A DNA stretch of 64,000 nucleotides, taken from assembly GCF_020439865.1 (NCBI RefSeq), contig NZ_JAGRPF010000072.1, positions 38,480 through 102,479 of the forward strand, read 5' to 3'. Source of the DNA: Prosthecobacter sp. (GTDB lineage: Bacteria; Verrucomicrobiota; Verrucomicrobiia; Verrucomicrobiales; Verrucomicrobiaceae). The translations under genes and the position numbers were made by a program. Below the pieces are notes generated by a model. It searched no databases, was not told the origin of the DNA, and worked only from the letters and a program-made list of their open reading frames with translations. Of this stretch, positions 8,592 through 16,982 are shown in pieces; the first letter of the stretch is position 1; each line of letters opens with the position of its first letter.

Positions 8592-9628
8592 CCCGCGCAG
8601 ACACAGATCTCCCGGCGATTTGCCGCGAGTTGCGTGGCAAACACGGGGGCTGGAGCCCATTCGCGAATGGCTTCAATGAACTCGTGCGCGCGATCCTCGA
8701 GGGCGGGGGTGTTCAGTTTGACCGTGAGAATCAAGCGTCGCGCCTGAACCGCATCCTGGATGCGCCTGACCTGAGGAAGCACTTCGGGAGGAGCGAGATT
8801 GATGTCGCAGAGCAGCAGGTCGATGTCCCTCGGTAAGGCGGTGAGATTGAGACGGCCCGCCGCAGTGCGCCAATGCTCGAACCTGACTGCTTTCGATTTG
8901 GCCAGTTCAAGAATCCGAGGATCCATGTCGCCTGTATCAACGCCGAGGACGTTCATGCCGCGCTGGAGCAGCGCATAGGTGGCGCCACCGGGAGCGCAGC
9001 CGAGATCGAGGGCGGTTTGCCCACGCAGATCCATCTGGTCCCATCCGCGCCATGCGAGTGCCTGTTCGAGTTTGAGCCAGGCACGCGACGGAACGTCCTC
9101 GGGCAAAGTGATGCGCGGCAGACCGCCGGGATGGGTGTGCATGCCTGCATGATGCTCGTGACAGCCGAGAAAGAGCGGTTCGCCGTCGGTTTCGCCGACG
9201 ATGACATCAAGAATCCAATCGCCGTGAGCATAAGGTAGCCGGGTTTCGAGTTGGACGCCAGCCTGCTGGAGTTCGCGGGTGATTTCAGTCTCCAGAGGAT
9301 CGATGCGCTGCCAGGTGTCGGCGTGGACCCCGTCTTCGGGCGTGTCTCGCGGGAACACATGAAGACGAACCGGGCCTGAAGGAAGTTTGCGGGCGTGATC
9401 AGTGAGTTCGGCGATTGTTTTGCACAAGCCCAAGGAGATGCCGCTTACTCGGGCGAAGTGACTGAGGGTGCGCGGCGGGACAAAGTCGGAACGCCGGACC
9501 TTCCAGGTAATGAACTGCGGCTTCATGAACGCCGGCACCAGTTCGCCGGCAAAGTGGCTGGCGATGTCGCGCTTGAGCGCGGCTTCAGATCCGGCCCGGC
9601 AGGTGGTGAAGCGGAAGGGGGAGTTCAT
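8588..9628 (-). CDS. RlmM-like SAM-dependent rRNA 2'-O-methyltransferase
   Basis: The 346-aa protein has an N-terminal RNA-binding region (THUMP-like, about residues 1-110) and a C-terminal RrmJ/FtsJ-type Rossmann fold. The SAM motif is ALDLGCAPGGATYALLQRG and a downstream acidic motif is DLLLCDINLAPPEV. The conserved lysine of the K-D-K-E set is plausibly in LTVKLNTP. This layout matches RlmM, which methylates C2498 of 23S rRNA; the exact target is inferred. It is convergent with glpX. Its own promoter or read-through comes from the side of the terminator at 9647-9666. Confidence 0.78.
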   Translation of the reverse strand: MNSPFRFTTCRAGSEAALKRDIASHFAGELVPAFMKPQFITWKVRRSDFVPPRTLSHFARVSGISLGLCKTIAELTDHARKLPSGPVRLHVFPRDTPEDGVHADTWQRIDPLETEITRELQQAGVQLETRLPYAHGDWILDVIVGETDGEPLFLGCHEHHAGMHTHPGGLPRITLPEDVPSRAWLKLEQALAWRGWDQMDLRGQTALDLGCAPGGATYALLQRGMNVLGVDTGDMDPRILELAKSKAVRFEHWRTAAGRLNLTALPRDIDLLLCDINLAPPEVLPQVRRIQDAVQARRLILTVKLNTPALEDRAHEFIEAIREWAPAPVFATQLAANRREICVCAG

Positions 9629-9634
9629 GTGGGT

Positions 9635-9666
9635 GAGAAAAAGAAAGGCGGAGCCAAAGCTCCGCC
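9635..9666 (-). terminator. Rho-independent terminator of the cytochrome c gene
   Basis: A perfect 8-bp inverted repeat (9647-9654 with 9659-9666, loop of 4) is followed on the minus strand by a U-rich run (complement of 9635-9646). It lies directly downstream of the cytochrome c gene and just before the RlmM-like gene start. Confidence 0.82.
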
Positions 9667-9694
9667 CTCCGTGGTGAGATGTTGTTTCGAGAAA

Positions 9695-10129
9695 TTACTC
9701 GACGCCTTTCCATGCTCCGAAGCTGGCGCCTTCGGTGATCCACTTCTTGATCAGCGCGATGTTTTCAGGGCTGATGCGGTCGCCTTTGCCTTCAGGAGGC
9801 ATGGCCATGTCGTCGGAATCGGGCAGGGTCATCGTCTTCACCAACCAGCTTGCGTCCGGCTTGCCAGCCACGACGTTTTCCTCGGGGTATTCCTTGCCAC
9901 CCTTCATGATGACAGCGGCGCCATCGAGACGAAGACCTCCCTTGGGCTTCTTAATTTTGCCGTTGTCTTCGTGCTCCTTCTCATGGCACTTGAAGCAGCT
10001 TTCCTTCAAGATGGGAAGAACCTGCTTTTCAAAGTCCACTTTGCCAGCGTCCTGAGCGCGGGTCGTGGAAGTGACGGAGACACCGAGGGCGAGCGCGGCG
10101 GCGATGGTGAGTGCGAGTGTGTTTTTCAT
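9695..10129 (-). CDS. Secreted planctomycete-type mono-haem cytochrome c
   Basis: This 144-aa protein starts with a signal peptide (cleavage probably after TSTTRAQ). It carries one haem-binding motif, CFKCH, near residue 46. The surroundings FEKQVLPILKESCFKCH and KGGLRLD are characteristic of the planctomycete cytochrome c (PSCyt1) domain, as is the MAMPPEGKGDR stretch, whose Met may be the distal ligand. The acceptor or donor is unknown. In most PVC genomes this domain is fused to DUF1549/DUF1553; here it is free-standing and monocistronic. Confidence 0.88.
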   Translation of the reverse strand: MKNTLALTIAAALALGVSVTSTTRAQDAGKVDFEKQVLPILKESCFKCHEKEHEDNGKIKKPKGGLRLDGAAVIMKGGKEYPEENVVAGKPDASWLVKTMTLPDSDDMAMPPEGKGDRISPENIALIKKWITEGASFGAWKGVE

Positions 10130-10287
10130 GGGTTTGGTGGGACGGGGGTGCAGGTGAAGATGTTCGCGGGAGTTTCCCGGTCAAGTTGCATCCCGAGGAG
10201 GATCGAAGCCGAGACAGAAAAGTGAGGCAAGTTAAATATTTTGGTGGCCTTAAATAATTTCGTCTGCCAGAATCCCATCTTATTGCC

Positions 10288-12888
10288 ATGAGCCGAGCTG
10301 CTGCTGTCGCCCGTCCTCCTCGCGCCCGATCCACGGACGAGAAGGAAAGTCCGTGGAATGATGTCTTCGGCATCTTCTTCCTGATGGTTGCGGCCATGCT
10401 GCTGCTCGCGCTGGTTTCCTACGATCCGCGTGACATGCCGTCTTGGTCCTTCCTGGCGCTTTCGGAGTCATCCGGCGAAGTGACCCACAACTTTGTCGGT
10501 CGCATGGGCGCGCTGGTGGCGGGGCACATGCTCTGGCTCATGGGCTTTGCGGCCTACCTGCTGCCGTTCAGCATGACCTGGTTCGGCGTGTGCAAGCTTC
10601 ATTCCAAGATCAAAATCACCAGGGCGGCGTGGCTGGGGGTGGCGATCATGATCATAAGCGGTGCAGCGTTGCTGGAGGTGCAGAACTTGCTGAGCGAACG
10701 AGATCACTTCACGCCGTTGGGCGGTTCCGGCGGGCTCGGCTTTGTGATCGGCGGCGGCTTGTTGAAAAACTTGCTCGGCAAAGTCGGAGCAACCTTGGTG
10801 CTGTCCGTTGTGTATCTGGTGGGGCTGTTTCTTGTGACGGGGCAGCACCCGCTGATGGTGATCCGCAACATTCGTGCGGAACTGACGCGCTGGAAGGCCG
10901 AGCGTGAGGCCCAGCGTCTGATCGAGGAGAAGCTCGCCGAGGAGGTCGCGAACACGGTGCCGGGAACACTGACACCTGTGCCGACCGAACTACGCCGCAA
11001 GAAGAAGGGCGGAGCTGAACTGCGCGGCGACACGCCCGCTGTATCCACCAATTTGGAACTGCCGCTGAAATTTGACCCGCCTCCGCCCAAGATCATCGAT
11101 TCGTCGGTGTCACGGGCGCATGACGACCGTTCGGACAAACCGAAACTGGCCGAGGTCTGGGAAAAGAAACGTGCGCAGAAGATCGAGCAGGCTCCGCATG
11201 GGTCGCTGGGAAATCTGACCGTCCGTTTCAAAGACTACAAGCTTCCCTCCATGGATCTGCTGAAGTGGCCGGAAGAAACCAATCGTGCGCCGACAGACAA
11301 AGGGGAGCTTCTCGGCATTCAGGCCACGATTGTCAGGGCGCTCGCCAGTTTTGGCATCAGCGTGGAGCCCGGCGACATCACACGTGGCCCGGCCATCACG
11401 CGTTACGAAGTGCGCCCCGTGGACGGTTTGCGCGTGAGCCGCATTGCGAATCTGGACGCCGACATCGCTCGTGCGACGCGTGCGGAGCGGATCAACATTC
11501 TCGCGCCGATTCCCGGCAAGGACACCGTAGGCATCGAACTCGCGAACAAGGAGAAAATCATCGTTCCGCTGCGTGAGCTGCTGGAGGACGAAGTCTTCGT
11601 CAATGGCAAGTCCAAGCTTCCCGTGGCTCTTGGCAAGGATGTGTATGGCAAGACGATCATTGGTGACCTCGCGGCGATGCCGCATCTTCTGGTGGCCGGC
11701 GCTACTGGGTCCGGCAAGTCGGTCTGCATCAACAGCATCATCACGAGCCTGCTGTGTCGTTTTGCACCCGATGAACTGCGCTTCATCATGATCGATCCGA
11801 AGGTGGTGGAGATGCAGAACTACGAAGAGCTGCCTCATCTCGCGCTGCCCGTCGTGACCGATCCGAAGAAGGCGCTGCTGGCCCTGCGTTGGGTGGTGAA
11901 GGAGATGGAGAATCGCTATCAGATCTTTGCTCAGGAAGGCTGTCGTAACTTTGAGGCCTTCAACAACCGCAATCGCAAGCGTAAGGCTGAGGCGGATGCC
12001 GCCCGTGCGGCGCGTAATGGCGCGGCTCCTGGCACCAAGGCAGGCGTGGATGATGCCCGTGTCTCAGCCGCCTTCGCCAAAGAAGCGGCATCTGACGCGG
12101 ACGCTGCACCGAAAACGGCAGAGGTCGGAACGGTGGACGGAGACGAAAACGAGCTTCGCGATGCCAGCGGCACCTGGCTCGGAGATTCGCAGCCGCCACC
12201 TCCGCGCAAGCAGGAAGTGGTGATTCCGGACACGATGCCTTACATCGTCGTCATCGTGGATGAGCTCGCGGACTTGATGCAGACCGCGCCTGCGGACATC
12301 GAAGTGGCCATCGCTCGCATTACGCAGATGGCGCGCGCAGCTGGGATTCATCTCATCGTCGCCACACAGACGCCCCGAGCGGACGTCATTACGGGCGTGA
12401 TCAAAGCCAATATCCCCACGCGAATCGCTTTCCAGGTTTCTTCTGCGCTCGACAGTCGCGTCATATTGGACCGCAAGGGCGCCGAGAACCTCGTGGGCAA
12501 AGGGGACATGCTCTATGTGCCGCCCGGTGGAGCGCAGCCTGTGCGCAGCCAGGGGGCGCTGGTCACAGACGATGAAATTCACGCACTCGTGGAGCACTGT
12601 GTCGCGCAGGGCAAACCGGTCTTTGACGTCAAGGTGGACGAGGACAGCGGCGACTTTGGTGATGAGGACGGAGAGGGCTCCGGCATCAGCGCCGAGGAGG
12701 AGGAAGTTTTGGAGAAGTGTCTCGAAGTCATTCGTCAGGAGAAAAAGGCCAGCACCAGCCTGCTCCAACGCCGTCTGCGTCTTGGATATGGTCGTGCGGC
12801 ACGCATGATCGATCTCCTTGAGGATCGCGGTATCATTGGACCGGGCGAAGGTGCGAAGCCGCGTGAGATTCTCGTCCAGATGGATTGA
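10288..12888 (+). CDS. ftsK: DNA translocase FtsK/SpoIIIE
   Basis: The product is 866 aa: about four N-terminal membrane segments (residues ~28-190), a linker, the RecA-like motor and the C-terminal gamma winged helix that reads polar chromosome sequences. Walker A is AGATGSGKSVCIN; Walker B is YIVVIVDELADLM. The gamma domain is represented by STSLLQRRLRLGYGRAARMID. An extra ~80-residue charged, Ala-rich and Pro-rich segment (about residues 560-640) sits between the EAFNNRNRKRK helix and Walker B, where the E. coli protein has roughly half that length. It pumps DNA during chromosome segregation at the division septum. Confidence 0.96.
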   Translation: MSRAAAVARPPRARSTDEKESPWNDVFGIFFLMVAAMLLLALVSYDPRDMPSWSFLALSESSGEVTHNFVGRMGALVAGHMLWLMGFAAYLLPFSMTWFGVCKLHSKIKITRAAWLGVAIMIISGAALLEVQNLLSERDHFTPLGGSGGLGFVIGGGLLKNLLGKVGATLVLSVVYLVGLFLVTGQHPLMVIRNIRAELTRWKAEREAQRLIEEKLAEEVANTVPGTLTPVPTELRRKKKGGAELRGDTPAVSTNLELPLKFDPPPPKIIDSSVSRAHDDRSDKPKLAEVWEKKRAQKIEQAPHGSLGNLTVRFKDYKLPSMDLLKWPEETNRAPTDKGELLGIQATIVRALASFGISVEPGDITRGPAITRYEVRPVDGLRVSRIANLDADIARATRAERINILAPIPGKDTVGIELANKEKIIVPLRELLEDEVFVNGKSKLPVALGKDVYGKTIIGDLAAMPHLLVAGATGSGKSVCINSIITSLLCRFAPDELRFIMIDPKVVEMQNYEELPHLALPVVTDPKKALLALRWVVKEMENRYQIFAQEGCRNFEAFNNRNRKRKAEADAARAARNGAAPGTKAGVDDARVSAAFAKEAASDADAAPKTAEVGTVDGDENELRDASGTWLGDSQPPPPRKQEVVIPDTMPYIVVIVDELADLMQTAPADIEVAIARITQMARAAGIHLIVATQTPRADVITGVIKANIPTRIAFQVSSALDSRVILDRKGAENLVGKGDMLYVPPGGAQPVRSQGALVTDDEIHALVEHCVAQGKPVFDVKVDEDSGDFGDEDGEGSGISAEEEEVLEKCLEVIRQEKKASTSLLQRRLRLGYGRAARMIDLLEDRGIIGPGEGAKPREILVQMD

Positions 12889-12896
12889 GTGCGGTC

Positions 12897-13541
12897 ATGA
12901 TTCCCGATTTGTTTGCGCGTGATTTGCCGGAGGCATGTCGGCAGGTGTTGCTCGTGATCGCGCCTCACGAGAAATCCATCATGGCCGAACTGCGAATGAT
13001 CGAGCGCACTTCATTCGAAGAGTGGCAGCAAGTAGGGGAGACGATTCCGGTTTCTCTCGGGCGGAACGGCCTCGCTTGGGGAATTGGCGAACACGCGACG
13101 GCACCGCCTGCTGGATTGCCGATCAAGCACGAGGGCGATGGATGCAGTCCCGCGGGCGTGTTTCGTCTGCCATTTGCGTTTGGAGATGCGTCTGTGTCTG
13201 AATTCAGGCTGCCTTACATTTCTATCACGGAGTCGCTTGTGGCTGTAGATGATCCTCAGTCACAGTTTTACAATCAGGTCGTCGATTCGGCTCAGGTGAC
13301 GAAGGACTGGATCAGCACCGAATTCATGCGCCGTGAAGACGGTTTGTATCGCTGGGGAGCTCTTGTAGCGCACAATCCGGCGAATCTTCCCGGGGCAGGC
13401 TCCTGCATTTTCCTCCATCTCTGGCGGGGGAAGGGCATGCCGACGGCAGGCTGCACGGCGATGGAGGAGGTCGATCTCCAACACGTGCTCGCCTGGCTTG
13501 ATCCCTCGTTGGAACCGCGATTGGTGCAGGGGATTGCCTGA
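12897..13541 (+). CDS. L,D-transpeptidase-like (YkuD domain) protein
   Basis: The 214-aa product carries a YkuD-type motif near the C-terminus: FLHLWRGKGMPTAGCTAM, with the catalytic His and Cys spaced as in L,D-transpeptidases. The upstream EGDGCSPAGVF stretch is also typical. The N-terminus lacks a convincing signal peptide, which is unusual for a peptidoglycan cross-linking enzyme. ATG 12897 is chosen over a TTG at 12885 that overlaps the ftsK stop codon. It is close behind ftsK (8-base gap), which suggests co-transcription. Confidence 0.75.
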   Translation: MIPDLFARDLPEACRQVLLVIAPHEKSIMAELRMIERTSFEEWQQVGETIPVSLGRNGLAWGIGEHATAPPAGLPIKHEGDGCSPAGVFRLPFAFGDASVSEFRLPYISITESLVAVDDPQSQFYNQVVDSAQVTKDWISTEFMRREDGLYRWGALVAHNPANLPGAGSCIFLHLWRGKGMPTAGCTAMEEVDLQHVLAWLDPSLEPRLVQGIA

Positions 13542-13590
13542 AAGGCGACAACCACCTTGCGCAACAACAACGGCTGGCGACAATCGCCGC

Positions 13591-14580
13591 ATGCCCGACC
13601 ACGCCGCCTTCCGCACCCTGTTTGCCGACCTCAAAGCCGAGATGCAAAAAGCCATCGTCGGCTACGATGAACTCCTGAGTGACGTGCTGGTGGCCATCTT
13701 CTCCGGCGGACACGTGCTGCTCGAAGGCGTTCCCGGGCTCGGCAAGACCTATCTCGTGCGCACGCTGTCTCAGGTCGTCGGTCTCGAGCCGGGACGTGTG
13801 CAATGCACGCCGGATTTGATGCCGGCGGACATTCTGGGCACGCATATCGTCGGGGAGGACGAAAAGGGCCACCGCACGCTTCGCTACGAAAAAGGACCGG
13901 TGTTCAAGAACCTGTTGCTGGTCGATGAAATCAATCGTGCCACTCCGAAGACCCAGGCTGCTCTCCTCGAAGTCATGCAGGAACGCTGTGTCACCACAGG
14001 AGGGGAACGACATCCCGTCCCGGAGCCATTTTTGGTGCTCGCGACGCAGAACCCGATGGAAATGGAGGGCACCTACCCGCTGCCCGAGGCGCAGCTCGAC
14101 CGCTTCATGTTCAAGATCAAGGTGCCGTTTCCCGATCTCGATTCACTCGTCGAAATCTCCCGGCGCACGACAGGTTTTAAAGAACCGCAGCTGGCGACCA
14201 TGACCGACGGAGCAAAGCTGATCGAATGGCAGCAGACGCTGGCGCAGATGCCCGTGGCTGATCCCGTGGCCCACTACGCTTCGCGTCTGGTCCTGAGCAG
14301 CCATCCGGAGCAGCCCGATGCGCTTCCTGAGGTGAAGCGCTATGTGTCTTACGGGGCGAGTCCTCGTGGATTGCAGGCGTTGATTCGTGGCGCTCGTGTT
14401 TGGGCCGCGATTCAGGGAGCTACGGCCGTCTCCACCGACGACATCCGAGCCATCGCCCACGTCTCACTTCGCCACCGCATCATTCTCAACTTCGAAGGCG
14501 AGGCCGGGCAGATCAAGGTGGACGACATCATCACCAAACTGCTCGACCAGGTGAAAACTCCGGCGCAGCAGGCGGCATAA
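13591..14580 (+). CDS. MoxR-family AAA+ ATPase
   Basis: The 329-aa protein has Walker A (LLEGVPGLGKT), Walker B (LLLVDEINRA) and the MoxR hallmark LATQNPMEMEGTYPLPEAQLDRF. MoxR ATPases act as chaperones for partner proteins that carry VWA/DUF58 domains. The start at ATG 13591 gives the usual short N-terminus before VGYDELL; in-frame extension upstream overlaps the preceding gene and is unconserved. The DUF58 partner gene follows after 19 bases. Confidence 0.93.
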   Translation: MPDHAAFRTLFADLKAEMQKAIVGYDELLSDVLVAIFSGGHVLLEGVPGLGKTYLVRTLSQVVGLEPGRVQCTPDLMPADILGTHIVGEDEKGHRTLRYEKGPVFKNLLLVDEINRATPKTQAALLEVMQERCVTTGGERHPVPEPFLVLATQNPMEMEGTYPLPEAQLDRFMFKIKVPFPDLDSLVEISRRTTGFKEPQLATMTDGAKLIEWQQTLAQMPVADPVAHYASRLVLSSHPEQPDALPEVKRYVSYGASPRGLQALIRGARVWAAIQGATAVSTDDIRAIAHVSLRHRIILNFEGEAGQIKVDDIITKLLDQVKTPAQQAA

Positions 14581-14599
14581 CCTTGGCGGGTCCGCTCCA

Positions 14600-15511
14600 A
14601 TGCCTCACTCACTCGAACGCGAAGATTTATTCGACGCCTCCTTTTTGGACCGGCTTCGTGTTCTGGCTCTGCGGTTGAGAAAACGTCGGCAATTGATGCG
14701 GCGCGGGGCACAGTCAACCCCGGCGACCGGATTCACGCGTGAGTTCAAGGACTACCGTCACTACACGCCGCGTGAGGATTACCGCGCGATCGACTGGCGG
14801 CTCTATGCCCGCCTCGACAAGCTCTTCGTGCGTCTCTACGAGGAGACGCAGGAACTCAATCTGCACATCCTCATCGACACCAGCGCGTCCATGGCACAGC
14901 CTTTTCCGGAGAAGCGGCGGCAGGCGTTGCGCTTCGCCGTGGCGCTGGCGTATCTGGCACTCAGTGCGCAGCAGCGTGTGAGCATCTATTCCATGAGCGA
15001 AACCGTGCATCAGGAGCTGCCTCCGTTGCGCGGACAGGGGAACATCGAAAAGGTCATTCAGGCCGTCACGAAGCTGAAGTTTGATGGCATCACCAACATG
15101 AAGCGCTGCTTTGAGGAGTTCCGTCCCAGCAAGCAGCGCTTCGGGGTCATCTTCCTCATCAGTGACTTTTTCGGTCACGAGATCGGCAGTGCCACCGAGG
15201 CGGTCTCCCGTGTCTCTGCATGGCCAGGCGAGAATCATTTCCTCCAGATCGTGCATCCCGAGGAGCGTGAGCCTGAAATCGAAGGCGAGCTCGAACTGAC
15301 CGAGGTCGAGACCGGTGAGCGCCGCCGTTTCTGGCTCACCAAACGCGACGTGCAGCGCTACATCGAGACCTTCGACGCCTTTGCCGAAAACCTCGCTCGC
15401 GAGTGTGCCGGTCATCGCATCGACTTTATGCAGGTGAGCAGCGAAGAGGCGTTCGAGGAGCGCTTTCTTGATCTGCTTGTGCGAGGGTCCGCTCTTGCGG
15501 GCGGAGTGTGA
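14600..15511 (+). CDS. DUF58 (VWA-like) protein
   Basis: This 303-aa protein carries the DUF58 core: FTREFKDYRHYTPREDYRAIDWRLYAR-type sequence (about residues 45-75), followed by a VWA-like metal site, IDTSASM. Neighbouring MoxR ATPase and DUF58 proteins form a conserved functional pair. No membrane segments are seen, so the protein is probably cytoplasmic. Its stop codon overlaps a possible GTG start of the next gene. Confidence 0.9.
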   Translation: MPHSLEREDLFDASFLDRLRVLALRLRKRRQLMRRGAQSTPATGFTREFKDYRHYTPREDYRAIDWRLYARLDKLFVRLYEETQELNLHILIDTSASMAQPFPEKRRQALRFAVALAYLALSAQQRVSIYSMSETVHQELPPLRGQGNIEKVIQAVTKLKFDGITNMKRCFEEFRPSKQRFGVIFLISDFFGHEIGSATEAVSRVSAWPGENHFLQIVHPEEREPEIEGELELTEVETGERRRFWLTKRDVQRYIETFDAFAENLARECAGHRIDFMQVSSEEAFEERFLDLLVRGSALAGGV

Positions 15512-15531
15512 TCTGTCTTGCTTTTACTGTG

Positions 15532-15876
15532 ATGAACTGGCCTGTGATCAAAGCTGTCGGACTCCTGGTGGGATCGAATGTCTTCATGACCTTCGCGTGG
15601 TATGCGCATTTGCGCGATTTGAAGGCGAAGCCGTGGTTCATCGCCGCGCTGGTGAGCTGGGGCATCGCGTTTTTTGAATACCTGCTGCAGGTGCCGGCCA
15701 ACCGCATCGGCAGCGCGGCACTGAGCCTGCCGCAGCTCAAGATCATCCAGGAAGTCATCACGCTGTCGGTGTTCGTGCCGTTTGCGCTGTTTTACATGAA
15801 GCAGCCGCTCAAGTGGGACTATCTCTGGGCCGGCTTGTGCATGGGCGGGGCGGTGTATTTCATTTTCCGCAAATGA
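15532..15876 (+). CDS. DUF486 membrane protein
   Basis: The 114-aa protein has about four transmembrane helices and the DUF486 landmarks: NVFMTFAWYAHL near the start and YLLQVPANRIG in the middle. It resembles a half-sized DMT-type transporter; no substrate is known. Two starts are possible: GTG 15508, which overlaps the DUF58 stop by 4 bases, or ATG 15532, which matches the usual family length better and is chosen. Confidence 0.87.
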   Translation: MNWPVIKAVGLLVGSNVFMTFAWYAHLRDLKAKPWFIAALVSWGIAFFEYLLQVPANRIGSAALSLPQLKIIQEVITLSVFVPFALFYMKQPLKWDYLWAGLCMGGAVYFIFRK

Positions 15877-16049
15877 ACCGCTTCACGGAGAGCTTTTTGG
15901 GTGAACGGCTCGGCGATCTCGGATCATGGACCGTTCGCTTGCTGAGCTTTGGCCTCTGCAGGCCCAATCCCGAGTCGTGGGAGGCGATCGGTATCGGTTT
16001 TGGAGTGCTGACGAGCCTGGCAGTTTGCTGGGGATTGTGGGGGAAATGA
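15873..16049 (+). CDS. 58-aa putative single-pass membrane protein
   Basis: The ATG at 15873 overlaps the DUF486 stop codon (ATGA), which suggests translational coupling. The product is 58 aa: an amphipathic N-terminus (MNRFTESFLGERLGDLG) and a C-terminal hydrophobic helix (AIGIGFGVLTSLAVCWGLW). No family is recognised. It may be an accessory subunit of the DUF486 protein; this rests on the overlap alone. Confidence 0.5.
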   Translation: MNRFTESFLGERLGDLGSWTVRLLSFGLCRPNPESWEAIGIGFGVLTSLAVCWGLWGK

Positions 16050-16124
16050 GGACGCAACTTGTTCACATATTCACATTTTGAATTGTGAAGATGTTTAACA
16101 AAGGTTAAATAACCCATTATTCCC

Positions 16125-16937
16125 ATGTCCACCGCGAACCTGCGCAGACATCTTCATGAGACCCGAAACCGCCCCGCCGGGATCAACAACCGGCGGGACG
16201 TCCACAGGGACCGCTTCCTTCTCCTCGCCAAGCGCTGGATTGGGGGCGCTGTGCTCGCTCCGGCCTGTCTGGTGACGGCGGTCACCCTGATCATGATGCT
16301 CTGGCGGGCTGTTACACGCATGGACTTCCTGCGCTCCGAGGAGTTCGTCTTTTTCAGCTTCGGCGGGGTGTTGTGGGCGGCGGCGTATTTGTCCGGCCTG
16401 CGGCCGGTGACGGCCTATGTGTTTGGCCACGAATTCAGTCATCTGGTCACAGCACGCCTGTTCGGCGGACACATCTTCGATTGGAAGGTCAGCGCGCAGG
16501 GGGGCTATGTGGAGACCGATAAATCGAATACATGGATCACCCTGGCCCCCTACTTGATCCCGTTTTACACGCTGATCATCATGGTTGTTTTCGGCATTGT
16601 CGGTCTGGCGCTGGACATGCAGCAGCCTCACGCGGTGTCGATTGGGAGCTGGACGGTGCATCTCAAGCCCATGCGCATTCTATACGCGCTCGTTGGGTTG
16701 ACCTGGTGCTTCCATGCCACCTACACGGTGAAAACCGTTCTGGCCGAGCAGGGGGACCTCAAGCGCAACGGCGAGTTCTTCTCCATGATGCTGATCTTCC
16801 TGATCAATGCCTTCTTGCTGATCGCCTTGTTCTTGGCGGCGTCACCTTCGCCAGGGCTCGGATTTGCCGAGGTGGCCCGCTGCTGGTGGTCGGTTGCCTC
16901 TGGCATCGTGAGGTGGCTTTGGAACCTGGTGTTCTAG
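16125..16937 (+). CDS. Membrane protease-like protein with HExxH motif (M50-like)
   Basis: The 270-aa protein has about six hydrophobic segments and an HExxH motif within a membrane context (VFGHEFSHLVTARLFGG), as in site-2-type M50 metalloproteases. The usual second zinc motif (N-x2-P-x-P-L-D-G) is not visible; a stretch NTWITLAPYLIPFY occupies the region after the first motif. Activity is therefore uncertain. The upstream 75-base gap contains a TTCACA/TGTGAA inverted repeat (about 16069-16088) that could be a regulatory site. Confidence 0.66.
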   Translation: MSTANLRRHLHETRNRPAGINNRRDVHRDRFLLLAKRWIGGAVLAPACLVTAVTLIMMLWRAVTRMDFLRSEEFVFFSFGGVLWAAAYLSGLRPVTAYVFGHEFSHLVTARLFGGHIFDWKVSAQGGYVETDKSNTWITLAPYLIPFYTLIIMVVFGIVGLALDMQQPHAVSIGSWTVHLKPMRILYALVGLTWCFHATYTVKTVLAEQGDLKRNGEFFSMMLIFLINAFLLIALFLAASPSPGLGFAEVARCWWSVASGIVRWLWNLVF

Positions 16938-16982
16938 AGCTGTGGCTGGACTTTGTCCGCTTTTGAGTCAAAGGACCACGGC

